From positions 1 through 64,000 of the forward strand of contig NZ_JALNTW010000013.1 in assembly GCF_023161665.1 (NCBI RefSeq): a stretch of 64,000 nucleotides of DNA, read 5' to 3'. The stretch is from Shewanella sp. 1CM18E. GTDB lineage: Bacteria > Pseudomonadota > Gammaproteobacteria > Enterobacterales > Shewanellaceae. The position numbers and the translations under genes are program-made. Of the stretch, positions 1 through 8,062 are shown in pieces (the first letter of the stretch is position 1; every line of letters starts with the position of its first letter). The notes under the pieces are model-generated. The model ran no database searches and had not been told where the DNA came from. It saw nothing but the letters and a program-made list of their open reading frames with translations.

Positions 1-73
1 CAGAAGTGAAACGCAATATCGCCGATGGTAGTGTGGGGTCTCCCCATGTGAGAGTAGGTCATTTCCAGGCGCC
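1..73 (+). rRNA. rrf: 5S ribosomal RNA, 3' part (cut by window start)
   Basis: The first 73 bases match the 3' half of a gammaproteobacterial 5S rRNA: the GCCGATGGTAGTGTGGGG segment, the CCCC loop strand and the closing GAGAGTAGG...CCAGGC helix are all readable. A rho-independent terminator follows within about 12 bases, as expected at the end of an rrn operon. The 5' part lies outside the window, so the upstream 16S and 23S genes are assumed. Confidence 0.93.
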
Positions 74-84
74 AAATTAGTATC

Positions 85-112
85 AAAGCCCGCTACGATG
101 TAGCGGGCTTTC
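85..112 (+). terminator. rrn operon terminator
   Basis: A hairpin with arms AAAGCCCGCTA and TAGCGGGCTTT around a short loop, followed by TCTT, sits just after the 5S gene. This is a rho-independent terminator for the ribosomal operon. Confidence 0.85.
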
Positions 113-121
113 TTACGTTTG

Positions 122-234
122 GGCGTTTGTAAAATACTGAACGCGAACTTATCTAGAATACGATTACCTGTAAAGGTGACTGCTTCACCTAATGTAGGCA
201 TAAATGCCTACCTCCAACGTCAACCCGTCGCTGA
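122..234. repeat. 113-bp direct repeat, copy A
   Basis: It aligns without gaps to 479-591 with 16 mismatches by hand count (97/113 identical). Both copies keep an internal inverted repeat, GTAGGCAT-AA-ATGCCTAC in this copy, and an AAGGT...TTCAC hairpin. Function is unknown; it is probably part of the DNA that normally follows rrn operons in this genome. Confidence 0.85.
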
Positions 235-365
235 GCTTGGCCAGAAACTGCGTCCATGCGTTTCAGGCATTCGGCACTTCCGTGTGCCTCGCCTCCAGCT
301 TCGTAACAAGTTACTCGCGCTTCAAAGCCCTTGAATGCGTTGCATCCAAAGCAGGGCTTCTTCGC

Positions 366-410
366 CCCCATGTGTTCGCTGCGCGAACTACGAGAGTAGG
401 CCATTTCCAG
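366..410 (+). pseudogene. Decayed 5S rRNA 3' tail
   Basis: CCCCATGTG, an unrelated insert of roughly 17 bases, then GAGAGTAGGCCATTTCCAG reproduces the last bases of the intact 5S at 44-68. One substitution and the insert destroy the helix. It lies upstream of repeat copy B much as the true 5S tail lies upstream of copy A, so it looks like the remnant of a tandem duplication of the rrn distal end. Confidence 0.7.
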
Positions 411-478
411 ACTTTAAATTAAGTGAGAAAGTACTTACCTTCTAATGCTATGGATGGGATAGAGAGTAGTTGCGTTTT

Positions 479-591
479 GGCGTTTGTAAAATATTGAACG
501 CTAACTTATCTAGAATACAGCTACCCGTAAAGGTAGCTGCTTCACTTAACGTAGGCATAAATGCCTATCTCCGACGTCGCCCCACCGCTGA
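479..591. repeat. 113-bp direct repeat, copy B
   Basis: Second copy of the repeat at 122-234, offset by 357 bases and of equal length. It retains most of the inverted repeat (GTAGGCAT/ATGCCTAT). Together with the 5S remnant just upstream it marks a duplicated rrn tail. Confidence 0.85.
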
Positions 592-766
592 ATGGGAAAT
601 AAAAGCTTGAACATAGTGGGCTCAGGATCTAGATGGATTAGTGGAAACAGGTATAAGCCAACTTAATAGCTGGCTTGAGGTATCAGAGGCGATTTTTGGG
701 GTTTAGCTTATTGAAGCAACAAGAAGAAACTATACCTTCGAGTGTATCGTTAGCTGTCGGCTTTAT

Positions 767-1051
767 TTAAAAGAAAAAGTAGTAAGCAATGAGTACAAAA
801 GACAGTAACGCACCTATGATAACGGGATAAATCTGATAGCCATCCTCTGCTCTACGTGCTCGTCTAAAGCATAGATTGACTAAGATTAAATTAAACATCG
901 CTACCGCGACCGAAGTCATAGCGCCATGTTGAAACGACATATCTTTTATGGAAACAATTAAGTAGATCAGAATGATCCAGTCAAAGATGATCAAGTATAA
1001 AAAGAGCTTTTGTAAGGCATCAGGTCCTTTGCGCTCGTATGAAGCAGGCAT
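767..1051 (-). CDS. Small inner-membrane protein of unknown function
   Basis: A 94-residue protein, using the ATG at 1051 that has a strong AAGGAG 6 bases upstream. An ATG 21 bases earlier lacks such a site. Three or four hydrophobic segments are visible (roughly residues 15-35, 45-62 and 75-93), with a basic RRARR loop before the last, and it ends in YYFFF. It is the last gene of the minus-strand lateral flagellar run, 57 bases after the PilZ gene, and is probably co-transcribed. I do not recognise a family. A role in the motor or the envelope is only suggested by position. Confidence 0.75.
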   Translation of the reverse strand: MPASYERKGPDALQKLFLYLIIFDWIILIYLIVSIKDMSFQHGAMTSVAVAMFNLILVNLCFRRARRAEDGYQIYPVIIGALLSFVLIAYYFFF

Positions 1052-1108
1052 TGTGATCTCCTTATTTGTCACGGAATACCCAATATTTTTAATTTATTAA
1101 AGTTGGAG

Positions 1109-1537
1109 CTAATTACTCATATTGTAAATTTTAGTGGTGATGTAACTTATCCTTTTTTCATCTTTTTCAACCCACTTAGCTCCAACAAAATTAAGTTTGC
1201 GATTGATTTTTTCTAGGCGCATTACTTGGATTTGAAATCGCTCACCGTCTAAAGAAATATCAACAATCTGTTTAGGTAGTAGAGTCGAACTGCTAATAAA
1301 ACCAATCCCTCCTAAGCCAATGTTTTTTATATTGGCGATACCAATCTTTTTGTTGAATAAGTAATGGCATTTTATAAGTGATACTGTAATGCCATCACAT
1401 GCGAAGCTAATATCTTGCAGCTTTCTTTGTCTTAGACTAAATCGAACATATTCGCGACCTTCATGCTCTGCTTGCTCTATGCTTGGCTGTTTATCTGCAG
1501 TAATAAACTCGCCCTCAGCAATTATTGGTTTGTCCAT
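1109..1537 (-). CDS. PilZ-like domain protein next to the lateral stator genes
   Basis: A 142-residue soluble protein. The RFSLR stretch near residue 32 fits the RxxxR half of the c-di-GMP-binding PilZ signature, and NIGLGGIGF near residue 72 fits the (D/N)xSxxG half except that the serine is glycine. Beta-rich sequence follows. There is no YcgR-type N-terminal domain, so it is a single-domain PilZ protein. It overlaps the end of lafU by 16 bases, so the two are probably translated together. In known systems, PilZ proteins such as YcgR brake motors by contacting stator or rotor when c-di-GMP is high. A similar role here is inferred, and the altered second motif could weaken nucleotide binding. 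Confidence 0.75.
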   Translation of the reverse strand: MDKPIIAEGEFITADKQPSIEQAEHEGREYVRFSLRQRKLQDISFACDGITVSLIKCHYLFNKKIGIANIKNIGLGGIGFISSSTLLPKQIVDISLDGERFQIQVMRLEKINRKLNFVGAKWVEKDEKRISYITTKIYNMSN

Positions 1538-2532
1538 TGTTGTGGGTATCTGGCCCTAGCTTGGTTTTTTTCTGCGATTTGCTTTGCTTGTTGTAATTCA
1601 GCTTCTGCTGCGCTTGCTTCAACGGGCAAGCCCATCATTTGTTTTAGTTGGTTTTCTGCGGCAGAGGTCATTACTAAAACTTCTATACGACGGTTAGCTG
1701 CGGCAGCAGGATCTTCGGCTATATAGGGGGCTTGGTCTGCCATGCCGGTCACTTGAATGACTTGGCTACGATTAATGCCACCATATTCTAGTACGCGTCT
1801 CGCTAATAGAGCGCGTTTACTTGAAAGCTCCCAGTTGGTGAAGCTTTTACCTGCATAAGGGCTCGAATCTGTATGGCCTGAAATAGTGATTTTATTTTCG
1901 ACTCGACTTAGTAATGGGGCTAATGCCATTAGTAGGTCTTCAAAATAAGGCATCATCTCAGCACTACCGCGGGTAAACATAAACTGGTGCACGTTATCGT
2001 GCATTAATATGCGAACGCCTTGAGGGACAACTTGTAACTCAACATTTGCGCCCATGCTGACATCTCTGATGACACTATCAATTTCTTTGGCAAGAAACTC
2101 TAGTTGAGCTTGAGTTTCAAATTTTCCTGGTACTAAAGAATTCAACTCTGGGCCCCTGCCTGCTTTAGCGTTTTCCTCGCCAAAAGGAATACGGTTATGC
2201 ATCGCTGGTCCGCTTTTATCCACACCCGTTGAAGTTGCTGGAAGCACTGCTTGTTGAATGCCCAAGTTGCCTTGAAACTCAAGCATGGATGGTGCACCGC
2301 CTAAATCAAACGGGTTGATTGAGCCATTGTCATATAGGTCGCCATTTAGATACTGCACAATCATAGTTCTTTCTTGCTGATCGGCAATCTGCATAATCCA
2401 TAGCACCATAAATAGTGCCATCATAGCTAAAGTGAAGTCAGCAAAAGCAACTTTCCAGGCGCCGCCATGTCCAGCTTTTGCTTTGGCGCGTTTTTTACGA
2501 CGAATGACAATTGGCTCTGTTCTAGTCAGCAT
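1522..2532 (-). CDS. lafU: Lateral flagellar stator protein LafU (MotB type)
   Basis: 336 residues from the ATG that overlaps the lafT stop as TAATG; an ATG 24 bases upstream is less likely. A basic N terminus precedes one transmembrane helix containing the proton-carrying aspartate in AFADFTLAMM. Counted from the chosen start this is Asp32, the same number as in E. coli MotB. A plug/linker region follows, then a C-terminal OmpA-like peptidoglycan-binding domain (ITISGHTDSSPY through NRRIEVLV, about residues 215-300). It forms the stator with LafT in the inner membrane and anchors it to the wall. The family is usually proton driven. Confidence 0.95.
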   Translation of the reverse strand: MLTRTEPIVIRRKKRAKAKAGHGGAWKVAFADFTLAMMALFMVLWIMQIADQQERTMIVQYLNGDLYDNGSINPFDLGGAPSMLEFQGNLGIQQAVLPATSTGVDKSGPAMHNRIPFGEENAKAGRGPELNSLVPGKFETQAQLEFLAKEIDSVIRDVSMGANVELQVVPQGVRILMHDNVHQFMFTRGSAEMMPYFEDLLMALAPLLSRVENKITISGHTDSSPYAGKSFTNWELSSKRALLARRVLEYGGINRSQVIQVTGMADQAPYIAEDPAAAANRRIEVLVMTSAAENQLKQMMGLPVEASAAEAELQQAKQIAEKNQARARYPQQWTNQ

Positions 2533-3389
2533 TAACTTTTTTGCTCCACCATCCAACGTTCAAGTTCAATAAAGCTTGGGCGATTTTCACTTTGAATTTG
2601 TTTGCGGCCGGCATCTACGGCTTGCATTGGCGGTTTACCTTTAGCAAATGCGCTAAGCGCAGCTGCTACGCAACGTAGCTGTGCTGACTTACGTTCAACA
2701 AGGTGTTCTAGTGCTTTAGAGAGCGGATCGAATAAACAGTAGCAGGCAAAAATACCAATAAAAGTACCGACTAGTGCTGCAGCCACCTTTACGCCGATCA
2801 TTGTGATAGGGCCATCAATATTAGACATGGTAATAATAATCCCCATTACCGCAGCTAAAATACCAAAGCCTGGCATGGCCTCGGCAGTTTTTGCTAGTGC
2901 GTGCGAAGGGCGCATTCTGTCTTCTTCAATACGGTGGATTTCTTCTTCGAGAATATGCTCTAAATCATGCGGTGATATCTTGCCAATGGATTGCAGTCTA
3001 AGATTATCTATGAGGAAATTAAGCACGTTTGAATGTTCTAAAACCGCTGGATACATGAGAAACAATGAGCTTTCACGTGGGTTTTCAAGGTGATCATCGA
3101 GAACGCGTAAGCCTTGTGCCTGTATTTGAGACATTAGCATGCCCATTAAGCCAAACAGCTGCGGATAAAGCTCAGGATCTTCTTGCTCAACTTTTACTAT
3201 TTCTTTGAGCTGTTCGATCATCTCGATGAGTACTGGCTTCGGGTTTGCAATAATTAATGCTCCAACACCAGCGCCAAAAATAATTAGTATTTCAGCAGGT
3301 TGCCATAAAGATATTAGTGAGCCTCCGGCCCAAATATAGCCGCCAAATACCGACAAAATTATGATTACTAGCCCAACCAGTTTGCTCAT
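2532..3389 (-). CDS. lafT: Lateral flagellar stator protein LafT (MotA type)
   Basis: 285 residues, the normal MotA length. Two N-terminal transmembrane helices (residues 3-20 and 32-48) are followed by a large cytoplasmic loop with the charged motor-interacting segment (about 90-165). Two further helices (FGILAAVMGIIITM and the segment ending GTFIGIFACYC) carry the conserved proline/glycine pattern. It pairs with LafU, whose start codon overlaps the lafT stop, so translation is coupled. It follows lafS in the sigma-28-end cluster typical of lateral systems (lafBCDEFSTU). Confidence 0.96.
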   Translation of the reverse strand: MSKLVGLVIIILSVFGGYIWAGGSLISLWQPAEILIIFGAGVGALIIANPKPVLIEMIEQLKEIVKVEQEDPELYPQLFGLMGMLMSQIQAQGLRVLDDHLENPRESSLFLMYPAVLEHSNVLNFLIDNLRLQSIGKISPHDLEHILEEEIHRIEEDRMRPSHALAKTAEAMPGFGILAAVMGIIITMSNIDGPITMIGVKVAAALVGTFIGIFACYCLFDPLSKALEHLVERKSAQLRCVAAALSAFAKGKPPMQAVDAGRKQIQSENRPSFIELERWMVEQKS

Positions 3390-3403
3390 ACTATCTCACT
3401 TAG

Positions 3404-4126
3404 TTACCGTTCCCACTGTTGGTAGATACTGTGTAGTTGCTTAACTGCTTGTTTGTGCAGTTGGCAAATTCGAGTTTCCGTTAGACCTAAAGTGGCAGCA
3501 ATTTCTTTTAAATTAAGTTCATGTTGATAGTAAAGCGACAGGATCACCTGTTCTCTTTTGTTTAATTTTGAAATAGCTTGTAATAAATATTCTTTTGCCG
3601 AAAATTGCTCCAAAATATCATTGTTATCAATGAAGTGGCGACCATCACTAATTAGCTCATCTAAGCTATGCATGGATTCTGACTGTGAAGCGTATAGCCG
3701 CTCACGATACTCTGTTGGGCTCAGTGACATAGCGTCAGCAATTTCATTGTCGCTTGGTTCACGTTCAAGCTGACGGGTTAATTTTCTTACCATGTCATTC
3801 AGTTCATGGGCTTGTTGCCTGACCGGACGCGGACGCCAATCTTGGCGGCGTAATTCATCCAATATGGCGCCACGGATCCGCTGCCCTGCAAATGAAATAA
3901 AGCCATTATCGTATTCACCGGGATAACGCCTAGCAGATTCGAGTAACGCCATTAGGCCAATCTGCTCCATATCTTCCATAGCTAACACCGAGCCACAATG
4001 ACTCCTAAGTTGCGACACCGCGCGCTTAACTAAGGGTAAGTACTGAGTCATCACTTGGCTTTCGGATAAGCGTTTAGCGCTAATATCTTCGCTAACTTGT
4101 TGATAAGCAGATTGGGCTGTATTCAT
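3404..4126 (-). CDS. lafS: Lateral flagellar sigma-28 factor LafS
   Basis: 240 residues with FliA-type regions: region 2 (AMEDMEQIGLMALLESARRY through GQRIRGAILDELRRQDW, about residues 50-97), region 3, and a C-terminal region 4 helix-turn-helix (LKEIAATLGLTETRICQLHKQAV). It directs RNA polymerase to late genes such as lafA and is expected to be held by FlgM (21188-21469) until the hook is complete. It lies between lafF and lafT in a close-packed operon. Its place inside a flagellar cluster with its own FlgM argues that it serves this system rather than the polar one. Confidence 0.95.
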   Translation of the reverse strand: MNTAQSAYQQVSEDISAKRLSESQVMTQYLPLVKRAVSQLRSHCGSVLAMEDMEQIGLMALLESARRYPGEYDNGFISFAGQRIRGAILDELRRQDWRPRPVRQQAHELNDMVRKLTRQLEREPSDNEIADAMSLSPTEYRERLYASQSESMHSLDELISDGRHFIDNNDILEQFSAKEYLLQAISKLNKREQVILSLYYQHELNLKEIAATLGLTETRICQLHKQAVKQLHSIYQQWER

Positions 4127-4137
4127 TACAAGAACCT

Positions 4138-4593
4138 TTATTGAATAACCATACGGGTGAATAAGACTTCGTCTAGTTCGATGGCAAAATCGTTATTAGC
4201 TAAAACGACCGATAGCAAGCCGTGGGCTTCTTTTTGCAGTGACTCAAACTGTTCTGAGTTGTTTAATTCATTGAAATGCTTTTTAGAAAACATCTTCATT
4301 AATGAGTTTCTAATTACTGGATCGGCTTGCTGTATGGTGTGGGCCACATTTGCGGAGCGACTTTTAAATGCCATTTCGAGCAATAAATAGTGTGGATATT
4401 CATCACCGGGAATTGAAATAACAAACTTTTCTAACGGATAGAACTGTGCTGTTTTGACCTCTTTTTCTGAAGCAAATAGGTCACCACCAATAAGCTGTGG
4501 CGATTGAGTTCCTAGCCAAAATGTTGCAGCTGTCCAGCCCATTAGTAAGCAAAAAATGCTAAATCGTTTACCTGATTTTTTAGTTAATGCCAT
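4138..4593 (-). CDS. lafF: Lateral FliL-like protein LafF
   Basis: 151 residues: a short basic cytoplasmic N terminus, one transmembrane segment (residues 12-27, FCLLMGWTAATFWLG), then a periplasmic domain with the FliL pattern (FYPLEKFVISI...YLLLEMAFK near residues 50-75). FliL proteins surround the stator and support torque. It sits 11 bases upstream of lafS and 14 bases after lafE. The sequence is diverged from polar FliL, so the call rests on topology, the strand motifs and position. Confidence 0.88.
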   Translation of the reverse strand: MALTKKSGKRFSIFCLLMGWTAATFWLGTQSPQLIGGDLFASEKEVKTAQFYPLEKFVISIPGDEYPHYLLLEMAFKSRSANVAHTIQQADPVIRNSLMKMFSKKHFNELNNSEQFESLQKEAHGLLSVVLANNDFAIELDEVLFTRMVIQ

Positions 4594-4607
4594 GAAATTG
4601 TCCTCGG

Positions 4608-5702
4608 TTATGCGAGTAGATCAACCTGATCTTGCTGCTGATTTTCGTGTGAAAAAGTTAACGGTTCATGCAGGCTCGCGAGCTGAATATTGGATTGCTG
4701 ATCTTGGTGTTGGCGCTCTTTTGAAGACTCACCCTGACCAATATCAACATCGATTTGGCCGCCATGGTCATTGGCGAGTTCACCGCGTAATCGCTCTAGG
4801 CCAGCTAATAAAGCGTCACGTACTACTGAGTTCGCCGCATGCATTTGTATTTGCAAACGGTCGCCTTCTAAGCGCACATTGAGTTCAATTTTGCCTAGTT
4901 CCGGAGGGTCGAGACGGATCTCTGCTTGCTTTATTTGCTGATCAATTTGAAAGCGTATTTGCTCGCGAAGCGGTGACAGCATGTCGTGTGATTGCTGTAA
5001 CAATGGAGCCGATTGAGTGACAGATATTGGTCCCCATTGCGCAACGGCTGCTGGTGAGCGAGTGTTGTTAACCAATAATTGGTTGGTTACCGACTCGATA
5101 TTATCCAAATTACTGCTATCCAGTAGTTGATTAGCAAATGGACTTTGCAGTGCTGACACATGGGTAAAAGCTGGCGTTATAGCGGGTTTTACTAAGCCTA
5201 ACTCTAGGCTTGGATTGTAGTTTTGATTTAGCGGTTTATCGCCACTAAAGCTTATGTTAGTTGCGGGCGTTTTAGTGTGTTTTTCTATGTTAGAACTTAT
5301 ATGTTCAGCCGTTTTTTGCTGATGTATTTGCGGTGTAATTACGCCAGTTGCATCATTTTTTAGCGTAGTAAAATTAACGCTTAGTCCTGTTTGGCTGATA
5401 TTTAAATCGGCTAATGGCTCACTATTACTGTGATATACGCTGCTGCTAATAGCTGAATTGATTGCGCCAGTAATTGGTGGTTGCAGGGATAGGTTTTCTG
5501 TTATCGCGGTTGCATACACACCAGCATTGAAGCTTGTTGATGCCGGTGTAATTTGAGCAGAAGCTAACGAAAACGGCATCGCCTCGTTAGCGCTTTCTGG
5601 CTCAGTATTGTCGACACCTAAAACAGAGTTTGATGGCTTTATTTGGCCATTATTCACATTAGGCGCAGTGACACTGGTATTAATTAATACAGAGTTATTC
5701 AT
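4608..5702 (-). CDS. lafE: Lateral hook-length control protein LafE (FliK type)
   Basis: 364 residues, starting at the ATG preceded by GGAG six bases upstream; a longer frame begins 21 bases earlier. The first 240 residues are low-complexity, rich in Ser, Thr, Asn and Gln, as in the ruler part of FliK. The conserved C-terminal Flg_hook domain is clear (about residues 250-335: AEIRLDPPELGKIELNVRLE through VVRDALLAGLERLRGEL). It is secreted while measuring the hook and then makes FlhB switch export specificity. It overlaps lafD by 8 bases. Confidence 0.93.
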   Translation of the reverse strand: MNNSVLINTSVTAPNVNNGQIKPSNSVLGVDNTEPESANEAMPFSLASAQITPASTSFNAGVYATAITENLSLQPPITGAINSAISSSVYHSNSEPLADLNISQTGLSVNFTTLKNDATGVITPQIHQQKTAEHISSNIEKHTKTPATNISFSGDKPLNQNYNPSLELGLVKPAITPAFTHVSALQSPFANQLLDSSNLDNIESVTNQLLVNNTRSPAAVAQWGPISVTQSAPLLQQSHDMLSPLREQIRFQIDQQIKQAEIRLDPPELGKIELNVRLEGDRLQIQMHAANSVVRDALLAGLERLRGELANDHGGQIDVDIGQGESSKERQHQDQQSNIQLASLHEPLTFSHENQQQDQVDLLA

Positions 5703-6021
5703 GATTAACTCCGGCACTTGCACAGGTAAATTGATAAGCGGCTAAGCCATCTTGTTGTAATTTAAACTTGTGCATTTCTTGCTTGAGTTGCTCTTGTGCT
5801 TGCTGCATTTGTGAAACAATACCTTTGTGAGTAGCAGCCAAAGATTGGCGCGCAAGCAACTGCGAGCGCGATGTTGGTTTACCGGCTTTTTTTAGGGCAT
5901 TAGTCATTTTTTGATTCACCATGACTAATTTTTCCCAGTTTTGTGCAGCAGCATGAAATTGCAAAGCTTGCTCAAATCGTTGCCACTGCTCAATTGAGAT
6001 TGGCCCATCCAGATCTGACAT
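5695..6021 (-). CDS. lafD: Lateral FliT-like chaperone LafD
   Basis: About 108 residues if translation starts at the internal ATG at 6021 (AAGG eight bases upstream). The frame stays open to an ATG at 6069, which would add 16 residues and extend the overlap with lafC to about 80 bases. The protein is helical and Gln-rich without recognisable motifs, as usual for FliT-type chaperones that bind the filament cap protein. The identification rests on size, composition and position between fliS- and fliK-type genes, the standard lafBCDE order. Confidence 0.72.
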   Translation of the reverse strand: MSDLDGPISIEQWQRFEQALQFHAAAQNWEKLVMVNQKMTNALKKAGKPTSRSQLLARQSLAATHKGIVSQMQQAQEQLKQEMHKFKLQQDGLAAYQFTCASAGVNHE

Positions 6022-6370
6022 CAGTAATGACCTTAGTAATTGGAATAAGAGCTGTTGTGCTGTTTTCAACGCTAGCGATGACCAGTTGGCGGCTGCAATA
6101 GTCGTAAAGCTGATTCAGCTTGGTAGCGACTTCACCACCGTTTTCAAGGTCGAGCATAGAATCCAGCCCATGAACTATGTTGAGGCACTTATTGATACTT
6201 TGGCCCTTATCTTCAAAGCTTTTACGTTGCATAAAGCCTGCTGCTCGTTGGATCTCTTCTAAAAGCCCATCTAGTAACATACGCACCATCTCATGAGGAT
6301 TGGCAGCTGCAGCTCTAGCATTAATAGAGGTTTGCTTATAAGCGTTGAATGGATCATGCTCGTTTAACAT
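5990..6370 (-). CDS. lafC: Lateral flagellin export chaperone LafC (FliS type)
   Basis: 126 residues, the usual FliS length. The start of the fold (FNAYKQTSINARAA) and the helix NPHEMVRMLLDGLLEEIQRA match FliS, followed by INKCLNIVHGLDSMLDLENG and LNQLYDYCSRQLV. It binds the C-terminal region of unassembled flagellin (LafA) and delivers it to the export gate. It is 14 bases downstream of lafB and overlaps lafD. Confidence 0.95.
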   Translation of the reverse strand: MLNEHDPFNAYKQTSINARAAAANPHEMVRMLLDGLLEEIQRAAGFMQRKSFEDKGQSINKCLNIVHGLDSMLDLENGGEVATKLNQLYDYCSRQLVIASVENSTTALIPITKVITDVRSGWANLN

Positions 6371-6384
6371 TTTGCTAGAATTCC

Positions 6385-7773
6385 TTAGTAAAACAGCGAG
6401 CTGGCTGAGTTAAGTTGGTTGATGGTGTTTTCCATCGCGGTAAACTGCGATAGATAAATTTGGTATCTTTGCTCCATTTGGCGATCATGGTTATCCATGC
6501 TGCTCTCAACGCGCTCTATTTGCTTTTCGAGGTTATCTTTTTTGAGATCCATCGAGCCTTGGAACTTGGTGAAAGGGTCAATCAGGTTGTCGAGACGATC
6601 GATATAGCTACCACTATCGGTAAACATTGCTTGGATAGCATTAGGGTCATCTTTAAGGGCTTTAGAAAGCTTGCTTGAGTCGATTTCTAGTTTGCCATCA
6701 CGACCCATTTCTACGCCGATATCTGATAAACGCATGCCGTTTGGTGCACTATCAAAAATCGCATCTCGCATACCTTGTTGCAGCATTCTTATGCTTGAGT
6801 CGCCTTTTAATACCCCGAGTTGGTCTTCAGTGATTGAAGAGTTAAAGTCATCATCTTTATCCTCGTCATCTTCATCATCACTGCTATCATCTTTGTCAGA
6901 GTTTTCCTGATTAAGCTCGTCTAAGGCTTCGCTGCCCATTGAACGGGTCAGTTTGTTAATCTCATCCATTAAATCATTAAAGATATCGACAAAATCTTCA
7001 ACAGCTTGCTCGCTAGAGTCGGTATCAGAGACAATGTTGATACTGCTGCTTTCGCCAACTGCATGGGTTTTATTTAATTCGATGGAAACGCCGTCAATGA
7101 CATTAGCTAAGTTGTTGCTGCTACTGGTGATGTCGATACCATTAAGGTTTACCTTGGCATCTTGGGCTGCGCGGCGCTCAGTCATGCCCCAATCGGCGCC
7201 GTTGAAGTTGACGCTAATATTATTCGCCGCACCAGACTCTTTTGAAGACAGCATGAGCTCTACTTGACCACCGGTTCTAACTAAAGAAGCTTGAACGCCA
7301 GGGTTGTCTGGATGATCGTTAATCATGCTGGTGAGGTCTTTGACTGTCGCTGTGCCATCAGCGTTGAGCACTGACATATCGAGACTAATAGTGTCGGCTG
7401 CATCAGCGCCAAGCTGGATCTCGATAACACCAGTTGTTGGGATTAATGCATCTTCGCTAGCAAAGTTTTTAGTCAGTTGGTGTGCTTGAGCGAGTTGCTC
7501 AACATATAAGTCATAGTTACCAGTAGGCGCACCGCTATCTACAGTAATAGCGGCGTTGTCATCACTAATTGATGAGGTTTTGCTTTCGAAAGCATCTCCA
7601 TTAATCTTTTCAAGATTGCTGGTCATCTTATCTAGGCTGCGTTCAAGGATCTTATAGGCATCAAGTTGTGACTCATATTTGCTCTTGTTGCTTTCAAATA
7701 TTTGATCTTTGCCCATGCGCTCTGCGGCAATAAGTTGTTCGGCAAATGAGGCGCCACCCATACCTGAAATCAT
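6385..7773 (-). CDS. lafB: Lateral filament cap protein LafB (FliD type)
   Basis: 462 residues with a FliD N-terminal domain (residues 1-100; YVEQLAQAHQL is characteristic) and a C-terminal domain (about 330-460) ending in a coiled coil and NSASSLFY. It caps the growing filament and folds incoming flagellin. Residues 290-309 form a nearly pure Asp/Glu/Ser/Lys tract, an unusual insert just before the C-terminal domain (bases about 6847-6906). It is first in the operon lafBCDEFSTU and has a consensus sigma-54 promoter immediately upstream. Confidence 0.95.
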   Translation of the reverse strand: MISGMGGASFAEQLIAAERMGKDQIFESNKSKYESQLDAYKILERSLDKMTSNLEKINGDAFESKTSSISDDNAAITVDSGAPTGNYDLYVEQLAQAHQLTKNFASEDALIPTTGVIEIQLGADAADTISLDMSVLNADGTATVKDLTSMINDHPDNPGVQASLVRTGGQVELMLSSKESGAANNISVNFNGADWGMTERRAAQDAKVNLNGIDITSSSNNLANVIDGVSIELNKTHAVGESSSINIVSDTDSSEQAVEDFVDIFNDLMDEINKLTRSMGSEALDELNQENSDKDDSSDDEDDEDKDDDFNSSITEDQLGVLKGDSSIRMLQQGMRDAIFDSAPNGMRLSDIGVEMGRDGKLEIDSSKLSKALKDDPNAIQAMFTDSGSYIDRLDNLIDPFTKFQGSMDLKKDNLEKQIERVESSMDNHDRQMEQRYQIYLSQFTAMENTINQLNSASSLFY

Positions 7774-7799
7774 TTTATTTCTCCAATTCGCATAGGAAT

Positions 7800-7815
7800 G
7801 GCAACCTTTGTGCCA
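7800..7815 (-). promoter_or_regulatory. Sigma-54 promoter of the lafB operon
   Basis: On the minus strand the bases read TGGCACAAAGGTTGCC, matching the sigma-54 consensus TGGCAC-N5-TTGC with the invariant GG and GC exactly ten bases apart. The expected start point is about 15 bases before the lafB ATG at 7773. LafK (27702-29009) is the obvious activator. Confidence 0.85.
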
Positions 7816-8013
7816 TTTATTTAAGTGTTTGTTTTTGAATGTATTGGGCAGTAAGTTTTATTGGTGATGACCTACGCCTTTCCGTTTGTATAGACGTAAA
7901 GGGAAGCGCTACTTCCGTTATGGAATATGGCCTAAATATCACTTACTTATCTCTGATATAAGGCGACATTTACACAGGGATGCTGAAGCGTTACTGAGAT
8001 AATTGATAAATAA

Positions 8014-8037
8014 AAAAGGAGCCGAAAGGCTCCTTTT
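8014..8037 (-). terminator. lafA terminator
   Basis: Arms AAAAGGAGCC and GGCTCCTTTT around GAAA, with a T run on the minus strand, 26 bases after the lafA stop. It separates flagellin transcription from lafB. Confidence 0.9.
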
Positions 8038-8062
8038 GATATTGGGATAGTAGGGAGGAAGA

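Larger units (their letters stand above)
74..766. other. Gene-free spacer between the rrn operon and the flagellar block
   Basis: About 690 bases without a convincing gene. The short open frames here have no family resemblance and lie inside repeated DNA. The stretch holds the rrn terminator, two 113-bp direct repeats (122-234 and 479-591) and a decayed 5S tail (366-410). A weak hairpin (arms AAGCCA/TGGCTT) near 655-676 may end the minus-strand flagellar operon. No integrase, tRNA or transposase is visible. Confidence 0.7.

Noticed and set aside
119..422. Several 70-residue open frames on both strands in the spacer after the 5S gene
   Set aside because: They overlap one another and the direct repeat, have no ribosome-binding site and no family resemblance, and the repeat copy B does not preserve them.
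6671..7267. Plus-strand Ser/Leu-rich frames opposite lafB
   Set aside because: They are antisense shadows of lafB; the Ser run merely mirrors the acidic tract on the other strand.
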